From the NCBI GenBank assembly GCA_000720535.1, contig JOAZ01000017.1, positions 310,001 through 374,000 on the forward strand: a stretch of 64,000 nt of DNA, in the 5' to 3' direction. Shown one piece after another: positions 63,003-64,000 of this stretch (position 1 is the stretch's first letter; each line of letters starts with the position of its first letter). Origin of the DNA: Streptomyces halstedii (GTDB lineage Bacteria > Actinomycetota > Actinomycetes > Streptomycetales > Streptomycetaceae). The translations under genes were made by a program, and so were the position numbers. The notes under the pieces are model-generated. The model was not told the DNA's origin. It made no database searches and was given only the letters and a program-made list of their open reading frames with translations.

Positions 63003-64000
63003 ATGCGGAAGATACTCATAGTCGGAGCAGGCCAGTCCGGTCTTCAACTGGCCCTCGGCCTCCAGACCCACGGGTACGAGGTCACCCTCATGTCCAACCG
63101 CACGGCCGACGAGATCCGGTCCGGCCGGGTCATGTCGACCCAGTGCATGTTCCACACCGCGCTGGAGCACGAGCGCGAACTCCAGCTCGATTTCTGGGAG
63201 TCGCAGGCCCCGCGCATCGAGGGCCTCGGCGTCTCGGTGGCCGGACCCGACTCCGGCCGGGCCGTCGACTGGGTGGGCCGGCTCGACGGGTTCGCGCAGT
63301 CGGTGGACCAGCGGGTGAAGATGGCCGGCTGGATGGAGACCTTCGCGCAGCGCGGCGGCCAGCTCGTCATCCACGGCGCGGCCGTCTCCGACCTGGACTA
63401 CTTCTCCCGCACCTACGACCTGGTGCTGGTCTCGGCCGGCAAGGGTGAGCTGGTCTCCATGTTCGGCCGGGACGCGTCCCGTTCGCCGTACGACGCCCCG
63501 CAGCGCGCACTCGCCGTCGCCTACGTCCACGGCATGGGCCCGCGCCCGGAGCACCCGGACTTCGACGCGGTCCGCTGCAATCTGGTGCCCGGTGTGGGCG
63601 AGCTGTTCGTGATGCCGACGCTCACCCTGTCCGGCCGTGCCGACATCCTGTTCTGGGAGGGCGTGCCCGGTGGCCCGCTGGACGTCTTCCGGGGAATCAA
63701 GGACCCCTCGGAGCACCTGGCCACCACCCTGGAGCTGATGGAGCGGTTCACCCCCTGGGAGTACGCCCGCGCCACCAAGGTCGAACTGACGGACGCCAAC
63801 GGCACCCTGGCCGGCCGCTACGCCCCGACCGTCCGCAACCCGGTCGGCCGGCTGCCCGGCGGCGGCCTGGCCCTGGGCGTGGGGGACGTGGTCGTCGCCA
63901 ACGACCCGATCACCGGGCAGGGTTCCAACACCGCGTCCAAGTGCGCGCACTCCTACCTGCACTCGATCCTGGAACACGGCGACCGTGAGTTCGACGCCGC
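63003..64000 (+). CDS. Styrene monooxygenase-type flavoprotein (5' part, truncated by window)
   Basis: An FAD-dependent monooxygenase fragment, open to the end of the window. The Rossmann fingerprint is KILIVGAGQSGLQLALGLQT, followed by the StyA-like core (ADEIRSGRVMSTQCMFHTAL; MAGWMETFAQRGGQ; FAD motif GDVVVANDPITGQGSNTASK). ATG 63003 has CGGAGAA upstream. Following the conservon in the same orientation, it is probably an effector gene of that operon; StyA-type genes with conservons are known. The 3' end is beyond the window. Confidence 0.88.
   Translation, partial: MRKILIVGAGQSGLQLALGLQTHGYEVTLMSNRTADEIRSGRVMSTQCMFHTALEHERELQLDFWESQAPRIEGLGVSVAGPDSGRAVDWVGRLDGFAQSVDQRVKMAGWMETFAQRGGQLVIHGAAVSDLDYFSRTYDLVLVSAGKGELVSMFGRDASRSPYDAPQRALAVAYVHGMGPRPEHPDFDAVRCNLVPGVGELFVMPTLTLSGRADILFWEGVPGGPLDVFRGIKDPSEHLATTLELMERFTPWEYARATKVELTDANGTLAGRYAPTVRNPVGRLPGGGLALGVGDVVVANDPITGQGSNTASKCAHSYLHSILEHGDREFDA

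Overview
The window is about 72% G+C, with tightly packed genes, GTG/TTG starts and strong GC-rich hairpins at convergent gene ends. It is a Streptomyces chromosome. The order sodN-sodX ... amino-acid ABC transporter-malic enzyme ... sucA/kgd-two-component system-lon ... conservon matches the conserved core I recall from S. coelicolor (roughly SCO5254 to SCO529x). Two mobile elements interrupt this core.

Region 1 (1-5.7 kb) is chromosomal: a gene fragment, a DUF6304-type protein, a DUF1648 membrane protein with a YtrA-type GntR regulator, a divergent snapalysin/LysR pair, and an NAD-dependent epimerase. Region 2 (about 5.72-22.91 kb) is an integrative mobilizable element inserted in the 3' end of the nickel superoxide dismutase gene. 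It carries a tyrosine integrase, an Xis-like protein, an XRE regulator, a DUF3631 ATPase, MobC, a relaxase with a one-base frameshift, and a cargo block (XRE/TPR regulator, Nudix, phosphotransferase-like, methyltransferase, HAD and HEAT-like genes). At its far edge is a two-gene module (6041-9870) whose products share a VAGG-type motif: a small membrane protein and a 1134-residue TPR plus PIN-like protein. This is my best candidate for an undescribed, possibly defensive, system.

Region 3 (22.9-43.0 kb) returns to the core: sodN, sodX, a CGNR zinc-finger regulator, a methyltransferase, a polar/acidic amino-acid ABC transporter, malic enzyme, an oxidoreductase, an acetyltransferase, a small HTH/Clp-N pair behind two identical-architecture palindromes, a PadR/DUF4097 pair, the giant 2-oxoglutarate dehydrogenase/decarboxylase, a two-component system and a spermidine-synthase-like protein. 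Region 4 (about 43.2-51.88 kb) is a Tn7-like element with TnsA, TniA, TniB and TniQ genes in one overlapping operon. A trypsin-like protease gene and an AIPR (abortive-infection) gene are its cargo. Its right end lies directly against the HspR-type operator and start of lon.

Region 5 (51.9-64.0 kb) holds lon, a polysaccharide-deacetylase lipoprotein, a GH25 lysozyme, a MarR regulator, a PP2C-like protein, a full conservon (cvnA-cvnB-cvnC-cvnD, overlapping genes) and the start of a styrene-monooxygenase-like flavoprotein cut by the window end. I found no rRNA, tRNA or CRISPR array.
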